Shown here: piece after piece, positions 53,358-61,685 of the stretch
Position numbering within the stretch: the first letter of the stretch is position 1
How the letters are laid out: the number at the start of each line of letters is the position of its first letter
Origin: Candidatus Denitrolinea symbiosum
GTDB lineage: Bacteria > Chloroflexota > Anaerolineae > Anaerolineales > Villigracilaceae
Length of the DNA: 64,000 nucleotides
NCBI GenBank assembly: GCA_017312345.1
Contig: BLAA01000001.1
Location: 3,038,001 to 3,102,000, forward strand
Direction: 5' to 3'
The notes under the pieces: model-generated
Told to the model about the DNA's origin: nothing
The model's input: only the letters and a program-made list of their open reading frames with translations
Database searches by the model: none
Program-made: the position numbers and the translations under genes

Positions 53358-54331
53358 TATTTCAACACCTCCTTTGCCGCGGCGACGATGTCTGGAACCT
53401 GCGGGAGAGCGGCTTGTTCGAGCGTGCGGTTGTAGGGAAGCGGGACTTCCTTTTGCGCCACGCGGACGATGGGCGCATCCACATAATCGAAGGCTTCCTC
53501 GTAGATGCGGCTGACGACCTCGCTGCCGACGCCGTAGGACTTCCAGCCTTCTTCGACGACGACGGCGCGGTTGGTCTTCTTGAACGATTCCAGCACGGGC
53601 TCCATGTCCAGCGGACGAAGCGTGCGCAGGTCAACGATCTCGGCTTCGATGCCTTCTTTGGCGAGTTCGTCCGCGGCTTTCATCGAGAGTTCGAGTCCCT
53701 TGCAGTAGGTGACGATGGTCAGGTCGCGGCCCTCGCGCTGGACTTTGGATTTGCCGATCGGGACGAGGTGATCGCCCTCGGGGACTTCGCCGCGCACCTG
53801 GTACATGGTGGCGTGTTCGATGAAGAAGATCGGGTCATTCGAACGGATGGCGGATTTCAGCAATCCTTTGGCGTCCGCCGGCGTCCCCGGGCTGACGACC
53901 TTGAGACCGGGGAAGTGCGCGAAGACCGCGTCGGGAGTCTGGGAGTGGGTTGCGCCGAGCTGGCGTCCGCCGCCGCCCACGGTTCGGATGACCATCGGCA
54001 GGGTGAACTGTCCGCCGAACATGTAGTGCAGTTTCGCGGCCTGGTTGACGATGTAGTCCATCGCCACGAAGGCGAAGTTGATCGTCATGATCTCCGCCAC
54101 CGGGCGCAGGCCGACCATCGCCGCGCCGATCGCGCCGCCGACGATGGCGTTTTCCGCGATGGGCGTGTCCTTCACGCGGTCGGGACCGTATTTATCGTAA
54201 AAGCCTTTGGTGACCGCGTACGAGCCGCCCCACACGCCCACTTCCTCGCCCATGATAAAGACGTTGGGATCGCGGTCCATTTCTTCCATCAGCGCCTGCG
54301 AGATTGCCTCGCGCATTGTGATTTTAGCCAT
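53357..54331 (-). CDS. pdhB: Pyruvate dehydrogenase E1 component, beta subunit
   Basis: Thiamine-diphosphate-dependent decarboxylase subunit of 324 residues. Typical: MREAISQALMEEMDRDPNVFIMGEEVG with the catalytic Glu, AGAIGAA-like IVGGAIGAAMVGLRPV, and GKSKVQREGRDLTIVTYCKG. Forms an alpha2beta2 tetramer with pdhA. It starts after a 100-bp gap made of heptanucleotide repeats. No E3 gene is in the window. Confidence 0.95.
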   Translation of the reverse strand: MAKITMREAISQALMEEMDRDPNVFIMGEEVGVWGGSYAVTKGFYDKYGPDRVKDTPIAENAIVGGAIGAAMVGLRPVAEIMTINFAFVAMDYIVNQAAKLHYMFGGQFTLPMVIRTVGGGGRQLGATHSQTPDAVFAHFPGLKVVSPGTPADAKGLLKSAIRSNDPIFFIEHATMYQVRGEVPEGDHLVPIGKSKVQREGRDLTIVTYCKGLELSMKAADELAKEGIEAEIVDLRTLRPLDMEPVLESFKKTNRAVVVEEGWKSYGVGSEVVSRIYEEAFDYVDAPIVRVAQKEVPLPYNRTLEQAALPQVPDIVAAAKEVLK

Positions 54332-54344
54332 GTTATCCTCTGTA

Positions 54345-54432
54345 AGAGAGCAGAGAGCGGATGATTAGAGAGCAGTCCTTTGCCAGACACTGTTCTCTGT
54401 TCCCTGTTCTCTTCTCTCTGCTCTCTATTCTC
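54345..54432. repeat. Heptanucleotide arrays forming an inverted pair between pdhA and pdhB
   Basis: AGAGAGC repeated at 54345, 54352 and 54367, then TGTTCTC, TGTTCCC, TGTTCTC, TTCTCTC, TGCTCTC, TATTCTC in phase from 54391 to 54432. The two halves are complementary over 13 bp (54345-54357 with 54414-54426), so the intergenic RNA can form a hairpin. The array abuts the pdhA stop codon. Confidence 0.8.
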
Positions 54433-55388
54433 TAGTCCGCATAAACGTTCGTAAACAATTCCGACAGCGCCGGCTCGGGAGAGGTCTCGGCGAATTCCAC
54501 CACCTTGACGACTTCCTCTTCCACGCGCGCTTCGATCTCGTCCAGCGCCTTTTTGGAGGCGACCTTCTTCTCGATCAGGTACTTGTTGAAGATGCCGATG
54601 GGATCGCTCTCGTGCCACTTCTTGACCTCGTCCGCCTTGCGATAGCGTTCGGGATCGCCCATCGAGTGGCCGCGGAAACGGTACGTGTCCACTTCGAGCA
54701 GGTACGGCTGGCCTTCCGTGCGGACGTAGTCAATCGCCGCCTTCGCGGCCTCGTAGACCTTCATCACGTCCATGCCGTCCACTTCGCCGCTCTTCATCCC
54801 GTATCCGTCCGCCTTCTGACGGATGTCCGACACAGCCGAGGCGCGGTCCACGGCGGTTCCCATGCCGTACTGGTTGTTCTCGCAGACCCACAGCACGCGC
54901 AGTCCCCAGGTCTTGGCGAGGTTCAGCGCCTCGTGGAAGAAACCGATATTCGTCGCGCCGTCGCCGAACATGCAGATGGTGACGTTGTCGTTCTTCATGT
55001 ACTGGTCGCCGATGGCGAATCCCGCCGCGATGGGCAGATGTCCGCCGACGATGGCGTGACCGCCCCACATATTCTTCGAGACGTCGGCCATGTGCATCGA
55101 GCCGCCCTTGCCCTTCGACATCCCCGTCGCTTTGCCGAGCAGTTCCGCCATCACCTCGCTGGCGGGGATTCCGCAGTTGATCGCCACGCCGTGGTCGCGG
55201 TAAGCGGTGATGACGCGGTCGCGCGGCTCGCGCGCCGCGATCAAACCGGTCGAGACGGCTTCCTGTCCGATGTACAGGTGCAAAAAGCCGCCGATCTTAC
55301 CGGCCTGGTACAGTTCCGCGGCGCGTTCTTCCACGCGGCGGATCAGCGTCATCTGGTGATACATATCGAGCAGTTGTTCCTTCTTCAT
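54432..55388 (-). CDS. pdhA: Pyruvate dehydrogenase E1 component, alpha subunit
   Basis: 318-residue thiamine-diphosphate-binding subunit. The ThDP motif runs from FGDGATNIGFFHEALNLA to VCENNQYGMGTAV (about 165-205); phosphorylation-loop-like segment YRFRGHSMGDPERYR (about 250-264); N-terminal MTLIRRVEERAAELY. GGAGAGG precedes the ATG. A TACAAT box lies about 40 bp upstream. It is first in the pdhA-pdhB-pdhC operon. Confidence 0.95.
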   Translation of the reverse strand: MKKEQLLDMYHQMTLIRRVEERAAELYQAGKIGGFLHLYIGQEAVSTGLIAAREPRDRVITAYRDHGVAINCGIPASEVMAELLGKATGMSKGKGGSMHMADVSKNMWGGHAIVGGHLPIAAGFAIGDQYMKNDNVTICMFGDGATNIGFFHEALNLAKTWGLRVLWVCENNQYGMGTAVDRASAVSDIRQKADGYGMKSGEVDGMDVMKVYEAAKAAIDYVRTEGQPYLLEVDTYRFRGHSMGDPERYRKADEVKKWHESDPIGIFNKYLIEKKVASKKALDEIEARVEEEVVKVVEFAETSPEPALSELFTNVYAD

Positions 55389-55704
55389 CTACCTCTCCAC
55401 ACGTGTTGTAGTAAAACAAGTCCATTGTACTTCTTCAAATTAACCGAACATCTTCAACGCGAATGAAGCGACTGTTTTTGGAACCCATGCGCGTCATTCG
55501 CATCGAGGTTTTTTGCCCGGTTCAGTTGTTAACTTGCCGCAGGCTTGTTCTACTCAGGAATTCAGGCAAAATAACACCGGGGAAACCCCGGCGTTGTGGC
55601 CTTCGCTTACATTCGATGGGATTATAGCCCAATTTCATACCGTTTTGGTGGGATTTCAGGAAAGTTGAGAATTTTCGAGAGCGATTTTCCAATCAATTTT
55701 TGAC
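55389..55704. other. Intergenic region before pdhA and the small membrane protein
   Basis: About 315 bp without a gene. A hairpin (arms 55573-55582 and 55586-55595, core CCGGGG AAA CCCCGG) followed on the minus strand by TTATTTT resembles a terminator, but no gene precedes it there. Decayed repeats of the GCGAATGA type are at 55455-55510. Confidence 0.5.
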
Positions 55705-55732
55705 TTGCAATACTGAAACTCATCGCTATAAT
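55705..55732 (+). promoter_or_regulatory. Promoter of the small membrane protein gene
   Basis: TTGCAA (55705-55710), 16-nt spacer, TATAAT (55727-55732). Confidence 0.6.
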
Positions 55733-55784
55733 CAGTGTTGTAAGAAACGGGTGTGGGAACCCAATCACCCAAAGGAGAATACAA

Positions 55785-55955
55785 ATGAAACTCACCCCCC
55801 CAAAGCAATTCACTTTCTGGATCAGCATTGTGTTGGCGCTGGTTGGTTTGCTAGGCCAAATTGGCGTCATCGGCGCCGTTGCAGGCTTTGCGTTCTGGCT
55901 TGCTTTTATCGGCTTTGTCCTTCTCGTCGCGGGCCTGCTTGTAAAGGGCCTCTAA
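55785..55955 (+). CDS. Small two-helix membrane protein (56 residues)
   Basis: Two hydrophobic helices (about 11-32 and 34-53) joined by GQIGVIGA, with a short Lys/Pro-rich start (MKLTPPKQFTFW). AAAGGAG lies eight bases before the ATG, a good promoter precedes and a strong terminator follows, so expression is likely although it is very short. I cannot assign a family or function. Confidence 0.75.
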   Translation: MKLTPPKQFTFWISIVLALVGLLGQIGVIGAVAGFAFWLAFIGFVLLVAGLLVKGL

Positions 55956-55980
55956 GATTTTTCCTCCCACACCCCAAAAG

Positions 55981-56009
55981 AGACCCCCGTTCGCGGGGGT
56001 CTTCTCTTT
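55981..56009 (+). terminator. Strong terminator after the small membrane protein gene
   Basis: AGACCCCCG, loop TTCG, CGGGGGTCT, then TCTCTTT. Confidence 0.85.
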
Positions 56010-56025
56010 AGAGTAAAATAACCGC

Positions 56026-57180
56026 ATGGACTGGTTCACCAGGAAAAAAGACGATCCCCAAAAGTGGATCGCGCAACTGAACGACCCCTCCAAACGCGCG
56101 CAGGCCGCGCAGGAACTGCTCCGCTTCGGACCCGCCGCGGTGGACGACCTCGTCGAAGCGCTCGCCGGCCGGGACGCGGGACTCTCGGAGTCGGCGCGGA
56201 TCCTGCTCCTCAGGATGGGACCGGCCGCCGTCCCGCGCCTCTCCCAACTCCTCGGCTCGACGCATCCCGCCACCCGACAATGGATCGCCGATCTCCTCGG
56301 CGACATCCGTCACCCGGGCGCCGTCCCCGCGCTGACGGAGGCCGCGCGCGGCGAGTACTTCACCGTCCGCGCGCGGGCCGCGTCCGCGCTGGCGAAGATC
56401 GGCGACGCGTCCGCCGTCCCGACGTTGGCCGCGCTGTTGGCCGATCCCGAACCGACGGTCCGCATCGCCGCGGCGCTGGCGGTCGGCGTCTTCCGCGCCC
56501 CGGCCTCCATCGTTCCCCTCTCCGACCTCCTGCTCGAAGACCGCGAGATCGAAGTCCGCCAGGCCGCCGCGCAAGCCCTCGCCGAGACGCGGCTGCCCGA
56601 GGCCATCCCCTACTTCATCGAGAGCATGGCCGATTCGTTCTGGTGGTACGAGCGCGAGAACGCCGCCCAACCCATGCTCGACGCGCTGACCAAATTCGGC
56701 GCGGACGCGGTCATGCCGCTGACGGACGCGCTGCGGCACAACGAAGCCACTGTCCGACGCAGCGCGGCCATCGTGCTGGGACGCATCGGGGACGCCCGCG
56801 CGGTGGAGGCTTTGGGCATGACGCTGTATGATCTGCACGACGAGGTGGGGCGCGCCGCGGCCGAGTCGCTGGCCGGGTTTGGCGCGGCCGCCTTCGAGGT
56901 CCTGGCCGAAGCGACGAGGCATCCCGAGACGGGCGTCCGCCTGCGCGCCGTCCCCGCGTTGACTCGAATCCGCGACCCGCGCGTCCTGCCCCTGCTCGCG
57001 GCGATGCTGCGCGACCAGGACCGCTTCGTGCAGAAGCAGGTCGTCCAATCGCTCGGCGAACTGCGCGACCCGCGCGCCGCCGCCGCGCTGGAGCCGCTCG
57101 CGGACGACCGCTCGGACCGCGAACTCTCGATGCTGGCGCGCGAGGCGCTGAAAAAATTGACCAGCGCCAGCGCTTCGTAA
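56026..57180 (+). CDS. HEAT-repeat (PBS lyase-like) protein
   Basis: 384 residues built almost entirely of HEAT/PBS-lyase repeats of about 31 residues (e.g. PAVPRLSQLLGSTHPATRQWI, VPTLAALLADPEPTVRIAAAL, LVPLSDL-like IVPLSDLLLEDREIEVRQAAA), ending with DPRAAAALEPLADDRSDRE. No membrane helix or signal. Such alpha-solenoids are protein-binding scaffolds; the partner is unknown. TAAAAT ends 6 nt before the ATG, so it may be leaderless. Confidence 0.85.
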   Translation: MDWFTRKKDDPQKWIAQLNDPSKRAQAAQELLRFGPAAVDDLVEALAGRDAGLSESARILLLRMGPAAVPRLSQLLGSTHPATRQWIADLLGDIRHPGAVPALTEAARGEYFTVRARAASALAKIGDASAVPTLAALLADPEPTVRIAAALAVGVFRAPASIVPLSDLLLEDREIEVRQAAAQALAETRLPEAIPYFIESMADSFWWYERENAAQPMLDALTKFGADAVMPLTDALRHNEATVRRSAAIVLGRIGDARAVEALGMTLYDLHDEVGRAAAESLAGFGAAAFEVLAEATRHPETGVRLRAVPALTRIRDPRVLPLLAAMLRDQDRFVQKQVVQSLGELRDPRAAAALEPLADDRSDRELSMLAREALKKLTSASAS

Positions 57181-57190
57181 AGCCGCGCCC

Positions 57191-57233
57191 CGCCGGGCAA
57201 ACCCGTCCACGAATGCGGCACGAATTCGCGAAT
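57191..57233 (+). repeat. 43-bp direct repeat, copy 1
   Basis: Starts CGCCGGGCAAACC and ends GAATTCGCGAAT. It recurs at 57284-57326 and 60439-60481 with single-base changes, all in the same orientation, flanking the first lipoprotein/Cys-rich cassette. Confidence 0.85.
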
Positions 57234-57283
57234 AGGCGCTTTCGTCGTCGCGAAATATTCGCGGACGCTCGCCGCCATTCCCT

Positions 57284-57326
57284 CGCCGGGCAAACCCGTC
57301 CACGAATACGGCACGAATTCGCGAAT
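57284..57326 (+). repeat. 43-bp direct repeat, copy 2
   Basis: One mismatch to copy 1 (GAATG to GAATA). Confidence 0.85.
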
Positions 57327-58618
57327 TCCTGGACGCTCGCCGCGCGATTTGTGCGATAATATTCGCAACAGCGAGGTCGTGATGAAAGTTGTCCTGTCTC
57401 TGTGGTTGGTCATTCTGCTGGCGGGTTGCGCGCCGACCCTCACCCCGGTCCCCTTGCCCGTTGGGGAGTCGCCTACGTCAGCCGCCACGCGAACGCCAGT
57501 CCCGCCGACGGCAACCGCAACCGCTACGCCGATGCCAAAGTTGACGATGGAAGATTTGAAGTCAATGTCGGTTGAGGACAAGTTGAAGATGGCCCCGCAG
57601 GCGGAGAGCGCGCCGAAGGACGTCGTCTCGTCGTTTGCGGCGGGAGAGAGCGCCAAAGACATCGCCTGGAGCGGAAAGTCGCTGATCTTTTGGGATCGCG
57701 TCGTCGCCTACGAGGGGACGACGAAATCGGGCGAGAAGGTGACGCTGTACTACGATCTCGAAAGCGGACAGTGGGCGAAGCAGTACGCGGACTTCGACGA
57801 GTTGTCGAAGATCCCCGCCGACGAGGTCGCGGATGTGATGGTCATCGGCGGACAGTTGGTGAAGAACAAACCCGCCTTCGGCGAAGGTTGGCATGATCAG
57901 ACGGAGAAGACGCCGGATGGAAAGATGGTTTTTCGTGATGAAAACGGCTATGTGCTTGCGGTTTTTGACGTCAACAGCAATGAATGGTTCGCGCCAAATC
58001 AGGCGGACGTCGAATCTCCGACCGAAGTCTCCGACCTACGCCCCGCTTATGTTGAAAAGGTATCTCAAAAGTTTATGGGCGCGCAGATTGACGCCAGCCT
58101 GATCACGGACGGCTCGCTCGACCCAACCATCCGCAAAGTGACCGTCGGCGAGCAGGCTTATGCCGAGTTTATGGCGCGGAGTATCTACGGCGTGTGGGCA
58201 AATTATCACCCCGGCGAGACGCTGGAAACGTATATGCAGATGATCGCCGAAGTTCAGCGAGGCGAGCGCGATCCGCTCGATATCGCCTTTCCCGCCTATG
58301 CCAACGATTCCCGTGACGGAATCCCGTATCAAAACGCGGACAAAAGCGTCAATTCAGCCGCGCAGAAAAAATATCTCATCATCCCCTGGTATGTGGGCGA
58401 GGCGCCCAAAGAGGTGGACGGCGTGGAAGTCCGAGGAGTTAGTGAGTTTAGTATTGTTTTGGTGAATGGGAAGAAGGTGAAGAATATTACCATGCACAAA
58501 AATAGTGATTACGGGCTCGGCGACGGCTCAAATTTAGATAAGACTATTTTATATTTTTATAATGAAATAGCATATGTCAATGGTTTTAGTGAAAAATCAC
58601 AAAAAATTTGGTCAATTA

Positions 58619-58626
58619 CCAGTTTG
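58619..58626 (+). repeat. Left target site duplication, CCAGTTTG
   Basis: Identical to 59870-59877 on the other side of the element. Confidence 0.9.
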
Positions 58627-59869
58627 GGTAGCCCCCCACTAAAACGTGGTGGTGCGTAAATCTTGCGGAAAAATGGGTTCACTGGCAAACTCGTACGACT
58701 TCCACATCGAGCGAGGAGTCAATGAACCCACAAACACTATTTTGCCCGAACATGGATTGTCCCGCAAGAGGACATAAAGGGAAAGGGAACATCCAAGTTC
58801 ACAGTCAGAAAGACCAGCGGTGTGTGTGTCAAGTGTGCGGACAAACGTTTACGGTCACCAAAGGCACGATTTTCTATCGGTTACGCCATGCGCCTGAGCT
58901 GGTGATCCAAGTGTTGATTCTGCTGGCATACGGCTGCCCCATTCAAGCCATCGTTCGCGCCTTTGGATTGGACGAGCGGACCGTTCGAGATTGGCACGCT
59001 CGTGCAGGCAACCATTGTCAGCAGGTACATGAGCATCTGGTTGAAAACACGGTACATGACTTGAAGCAAGCGCAAGCGGATGAAATCAAAGTCAAGACGC
59101 AGAAAGGCACATTCTGGATGGCTCTGGCGATTTGGGTTCAGCCTCGTCTGTGGATGGGCGGGGTGGTTAGTCCCACACGTGACCTGAATTTGATTCAGGC
59201 CTTGGCGGACAAAATCAAGGGCATGGCTTTGTGTCGTCCACTCTTGCTGGCGGTAGACGGATTGTCCAGTTATGTCGGCGCCTTTCGGACTGCCTTTCGG
59301 AGCAAGTTTCCTCGCTCGGAGGGAGAAAGGGGACGATGCAAGATGGTGGCTTGGCAAGAGATTGCCATTGTGCAAGTCGTCAAACAGCGTATGGAAGGCG
59401 TCCTGAGTGTTAAGCGACGCATTGTTCAGGGTGCAAAAGATGCGGTCGAGCGTCTGATCCAAACCACTCAAGGAAAAGGCGTGATCAATACCGCTTTCAT
59501 CGAACGTCTCAATGCCACCTTTCGTCAGAGGATCAGCGCCCTAACGCGGCGCACGCGCAACTTGGCGCAACAGGCTGAGACCTTGGTGGCAGGCATGTAT
59601 TTGGTCGGTTGCTTCTACAACTTTTGTGACTTCCACAAAAGCCTGCGTTTGAAACTGTCTGTTGGTTCTTTCGGCCATCGCTGGGTGCAACGTACTCCTG
59701 CCATCGCCGCAGGCTTGACTGACCATCAGTGGACGCCTGCGGAATTGCTTCACTTCCGAGTTCCGCTTCCGCGTTGGAAATTGCCCAAACAGCGCGGCAG
59801 ACCTTCTGCCACCTTGCTTCAACTCACTCAACAATGGGCAAATTGACCACGCTTAACTGCGGCGCTACC
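58627..59869 (+). mobile_element. IS1-like insertion sequence, copy 2 (1243 bp)
   Basis: Same length, same ends and same transposase as 29155-30397, opposite orientation. Flanked by CCAGTTTG on both sides. It splits the lipoprotein A1 gene. Confidence 0.93.
58722..59846 (+). CDS. IS1-like DDE transposase, copy 2
   Basis: 374 residues identical to the transposase at 29178-30302: zinc ribbon, HTH, and DDE core (QADEIKV, AVDGLSSY, AFIERLN). Lack of any protein difference means the two insertions derive from recent transposition or are being homogenised. Confidence 0.9.
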   Translation: MNPQTLFCPNMDCPARGHKGKGNIQVHSQKDQRCVCQVCGQTFTVTKGTIFYRLRHAPELVIQVLILLAYGCPIQAIVRAFGLDERTVRDWHARAGNHCQQVHEHLVENTVHDLKQAQADEIKVKTQKGTFWMALAIWVQPRLWMGGVVSPTRDLNLIQALADKIKGMALCRPLLLAVDGLSSYVGAFRTAFRSKFPRSEGERGRCKMVAWQEIAIVQVVKQRMEGVLSVKRRIVQGAKDAVERLIQTTQGKGVINTAFIERLNATFRQRISALTRRTRNLAQQAETLVAGMYLVGCFYNFCDFHKSLRLKLSVGSFGHRWVQRTPAIAAGLTDHQWTPAELLHFRVPLPRWKLPKQRGRPSATLLQLTQQWAN

Positions 59870-60044
59870 CCAGTTTGTTATCTGGGTTAAAGTTATGGAT
59901 ATTGAAGAATACAGGAGGCGAGATTATAGGTTCGCTAGGAAACGAGGATAAAGCGTTGATTTATCTTTTGCAAAAGGATTTTATCGTTGACTTCCGTTAA
60001 ACAAAAACTTTGACTTTTATCTTCATTTACGTTATTTTTAAGAC

Positions 60045-60401
60045 ATGAGGCACTTAATGTTAACTACTTTGTTTCTCTCCATCATTTTTCTAATTGTCGC
60101 GCCAACAAATATATTTGCCGAATGTGTTCCAGCACAATGTAATGAACGAGGTGCTCCTGGATGTAACTGGGAGACCGAGTACTGTGTTGCTTATTGTTGT
60201 GTGCTAAAGCCAACACCGGCAGGGAGTTCTCCCACTCCCGGCGGGAGTTACGAATATCAGGGTTGTTCCGCTGGACAGGCGCTGTCCTGCGGGACGGTGG
60301 CGGAGGCGGGGTCGCAGAATAAGAAGCGACCAGCGGATGGCTTCGCGAAGCGGATAAGCGGATGGGAGTCGCCTCATCCGCTTATCCGTTTATCCGCTTA
60401 A
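60045..60401 (+). CDS. Secreted Cys-rich protein B1 with altered C-terminus
   Basis: 118 residues with an N-terminal signal peptide (LFLSIIFLIVAPTNIFA) and then many cysteines (ECVPAQCN, GCNWETEYCVAYCC). A Pro/Thr linker leads to a conserved tail, GGSYEYQGC near 66-74 and GQALSCGTVAEAGS, shared with B2 (63015). Downstream of that tag the frame is replaced by a 94-bp palindromic element (60324-60417), which supplies 25-30 unrelated residues. It follows A1 as B2 follows A2. Function unknown. Confidence 0.7.
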   Translation: MRHLMLTTLFLSIIFLIVAPTNIFAECVPAQCNERGAPGCNWETEYCVAYCCVLKPTPAGSSPTPGGSYEYQGCSAGQALSCGTVAEAGSQNKKRPADGFAKRISGWESPHPLIRLSA

Positions 60402-60417
60402 CATCCGCTGGTCGCTT
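60324..60417. repeat. 94-bp nested palindromic element inside the end of B1
   Basis: Outer arms of 16 bp (60324-60339 and 60402-60417) are perfect complements, and an inner pair CGGATAAGCGGATG / CATCCGCTTATCCG is also perfect. It interrupts the shared tail of the Cys-rich protein and overlaps its stop codon. Confidence 0.8.
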
Positions 60418-60438
60418 TTGACCGTGAGATTCATCCCT

Positions 60439-60481
60439 CGCCGGGCGAACCCGTCCACGAATGCGGCACGAATTCGCGAAT
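60439..60481 (+). repeat. 43-bp direct repeat, copy 3
   Basis: One mismatch to copy 1 (CAAAC to CGAAC). Lies just after the first A-B cassette. Confidence 0.85.
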
Positions 60482-60597
60482 TCTATCGCGAATGCCGCGA
60501 ACGCCAGCGCTCACTGACGCCGACCGCTACATCGTCCCATAGCCGGTCGTTCGTGGTAAACTCGCGTCGAAGATCATGAAAGGGTTGTTTTCATAAA

Positions 60598-61578
60598 ATG
60601 TCCGGCATCTTCTCCGCGACAGCCGTCGCCTGCGCTAATATCGCCCTCGTTAAATATTGGGGCAACCGCGACGACGCGCTGCGGATTCCAGCCAACGGCT
60701 CCATCTCCATGAACCTGGGCGGGCTGTTCACGCGCACCTCCGTCAGTTTTCAGCCCTCGCTGCCCTTCGACGAACTCATCCTCAACGGCCGCGAAACGAC
60801 GGGCAAGGGACTGCAGCGCGTCACCGAGATGCTCGACCTCGTCCGCGCGCAGACGGGACTCGTCCACCGCGCGGAAGTCGTCAGCGAGAACAACTTCCCC
60901 TCCAGCGCGGGGATCGCCTCCTCGGCCGCGGCCTTCGCGGCCCTCGCCCTCGCTGCCTCCCACGCCGCGGGCTGGACTCTGTCCGAGGAAGGGTTATCGC
61001 GCCTGGCGCGGCGCGGCTCGGGGTCGGCCTGCCGCTCCATCCCCGGCGGCTTCGTGGAATGGCGCGCGGGGACGCGCGACGAGGACTCCTTCGCCGTCTC
61101 CATCGCCCCGCCCGAACACTGGGACCTGGCGGACTGCATCGCCATCGTCCACGCGGGACGCAAAAAGACCGGCTCCACCGAGGGACACGCGCTCGCGCCG
61201 ACCAGCCCGCTCCAGGCGGCGCGCGTGGACGACGCCCCGCGTCGACTCGACCTCTGCCGCCGCGCCGTCCTCGGGCGCGACTTCGACGCGCTGGCGCGCG
61301 TCATCGAACTGGATTCCGACATGATGCACGCGGTCATGCAGACGTCCACGCCCCCGCTTCTCTATTGGCAGGCCGCGACCGTGGAGATCTTCCGCGCGGT
61401 GCGCGAGTGGCGCGCTTCGGGACTGCCGGTCGCGTACACCGTCGACGCGGGACCGAACGTCCACGTGATCTGCCCGCGCGAGGTCCGCGCAGAGACGGAG
61501 CGCCGCCTGCGCGAAATCCCCGGCGTGGGCGAAGTCCTCGTCGCGGAAGTCGGCGGCGCGGCGCGGCTGGCAGATTAA
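60598..61578 (+). CDS. Mevalonate-pathway decarboxylase (diphosphomevalonate or phosphomevalonate decarboxylase)
   Basis: GHMP-family enzyme of isoprenoid synthesis, 326 residues: ANIALVKYWGNRDDALRIPANGSISMNL at the N-terminus, NFPSSAGIASSAAAFAAL (phosphate loop), GSGSACRSIPGGFVEW and TVDAGPNVHVI with the catalytic Asp. In the chloroflexote Roseiflexus castenholzii a protein annotated like this was shown to act on mevalonate 5-phosphate, so either substrate is possible here. No other mevalonate gene is nearby. It is placed between the two A-B cassettes. Confidence 0.88.
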   Translation: MSGIFSATAVACANIALVKYWGNRDDALRIPANGSISMNLGGLFTRTSVSFQPSLPFDELILNGRETTGKGLQRVTEMLDLVRAQTGLVHRAEVVSENNFPSSAGIASSAAAFAALALAASHAAGWTLSEEGLSRLARRGSGSACRSIPGGFVEWRAGTRDEDSFAVSIAPPEHWDLADCIAIVHAGRKKTGSTEGHALAPTSPLQAARVDDAPRRLDLCRRAVLGRDFDALARVIELDSDMMHAVMQTSTPPLLYWQAATVEIFRAVREWRASGLPVAYTVDAGPNVHVICPREVRAETERRLREIPGVGEVLVAEVGGAARLAD

Positions 61579-61685
61579 GCGGCCGCCTGAGCGGAGCCGC
61601 GAGCGGGCGCTGGATACATGCCCCCGCCCGGCGTCTTTCAAGAGGGCGGCGCAGCGTCGAACGAATGGGTCAAAACGAGGTCCTG

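Larger units (their letters stand above)
57382..60000 (+). pseudogene. Lipoprotein A1 gene interrupted by the IS element
   Basis: 57382-58626 and 59878-60000 join in frame when the IS and one 8-bp copy are removed, giving a 455-residue lipoprotein (lipobox VILLAGCAPT). Residues 1 to about 210 are nearly the same as in lipoprotein A2 (61686): Pro/Thr linker then LKSMS..DKLKMAPQAESAP ... ESGQWAKQYADFDE. After that the two diverge fully, and the C-terminal DNA is AT-rich. The truncated frame reads through the IS end and stops at 58659. GAGG precedes ATG 57382. The function is unknown. Confidence 0.85.

Noticed and set aside
52811..54432. Short tandem repeats as a possible CRISPR array
   Set aside because: Units are 7 bp with no spacers; they lie in coding linkers and operon gaps.
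55573..55595. Hairpin as terminator of a minus-strand gene
   Set aside because: No gene is visible before it on that strand; kept only as a note in the intergenic entry.
60657..61685. In-frame upstream extension of lipoprotein A2 through the decarboxylase gene
   Set aside because: The lipoprotein signal starts at 61686 with a ribosome binding site; the upstream part is an Arg/Pro-rich shadow of the decarboxylase.
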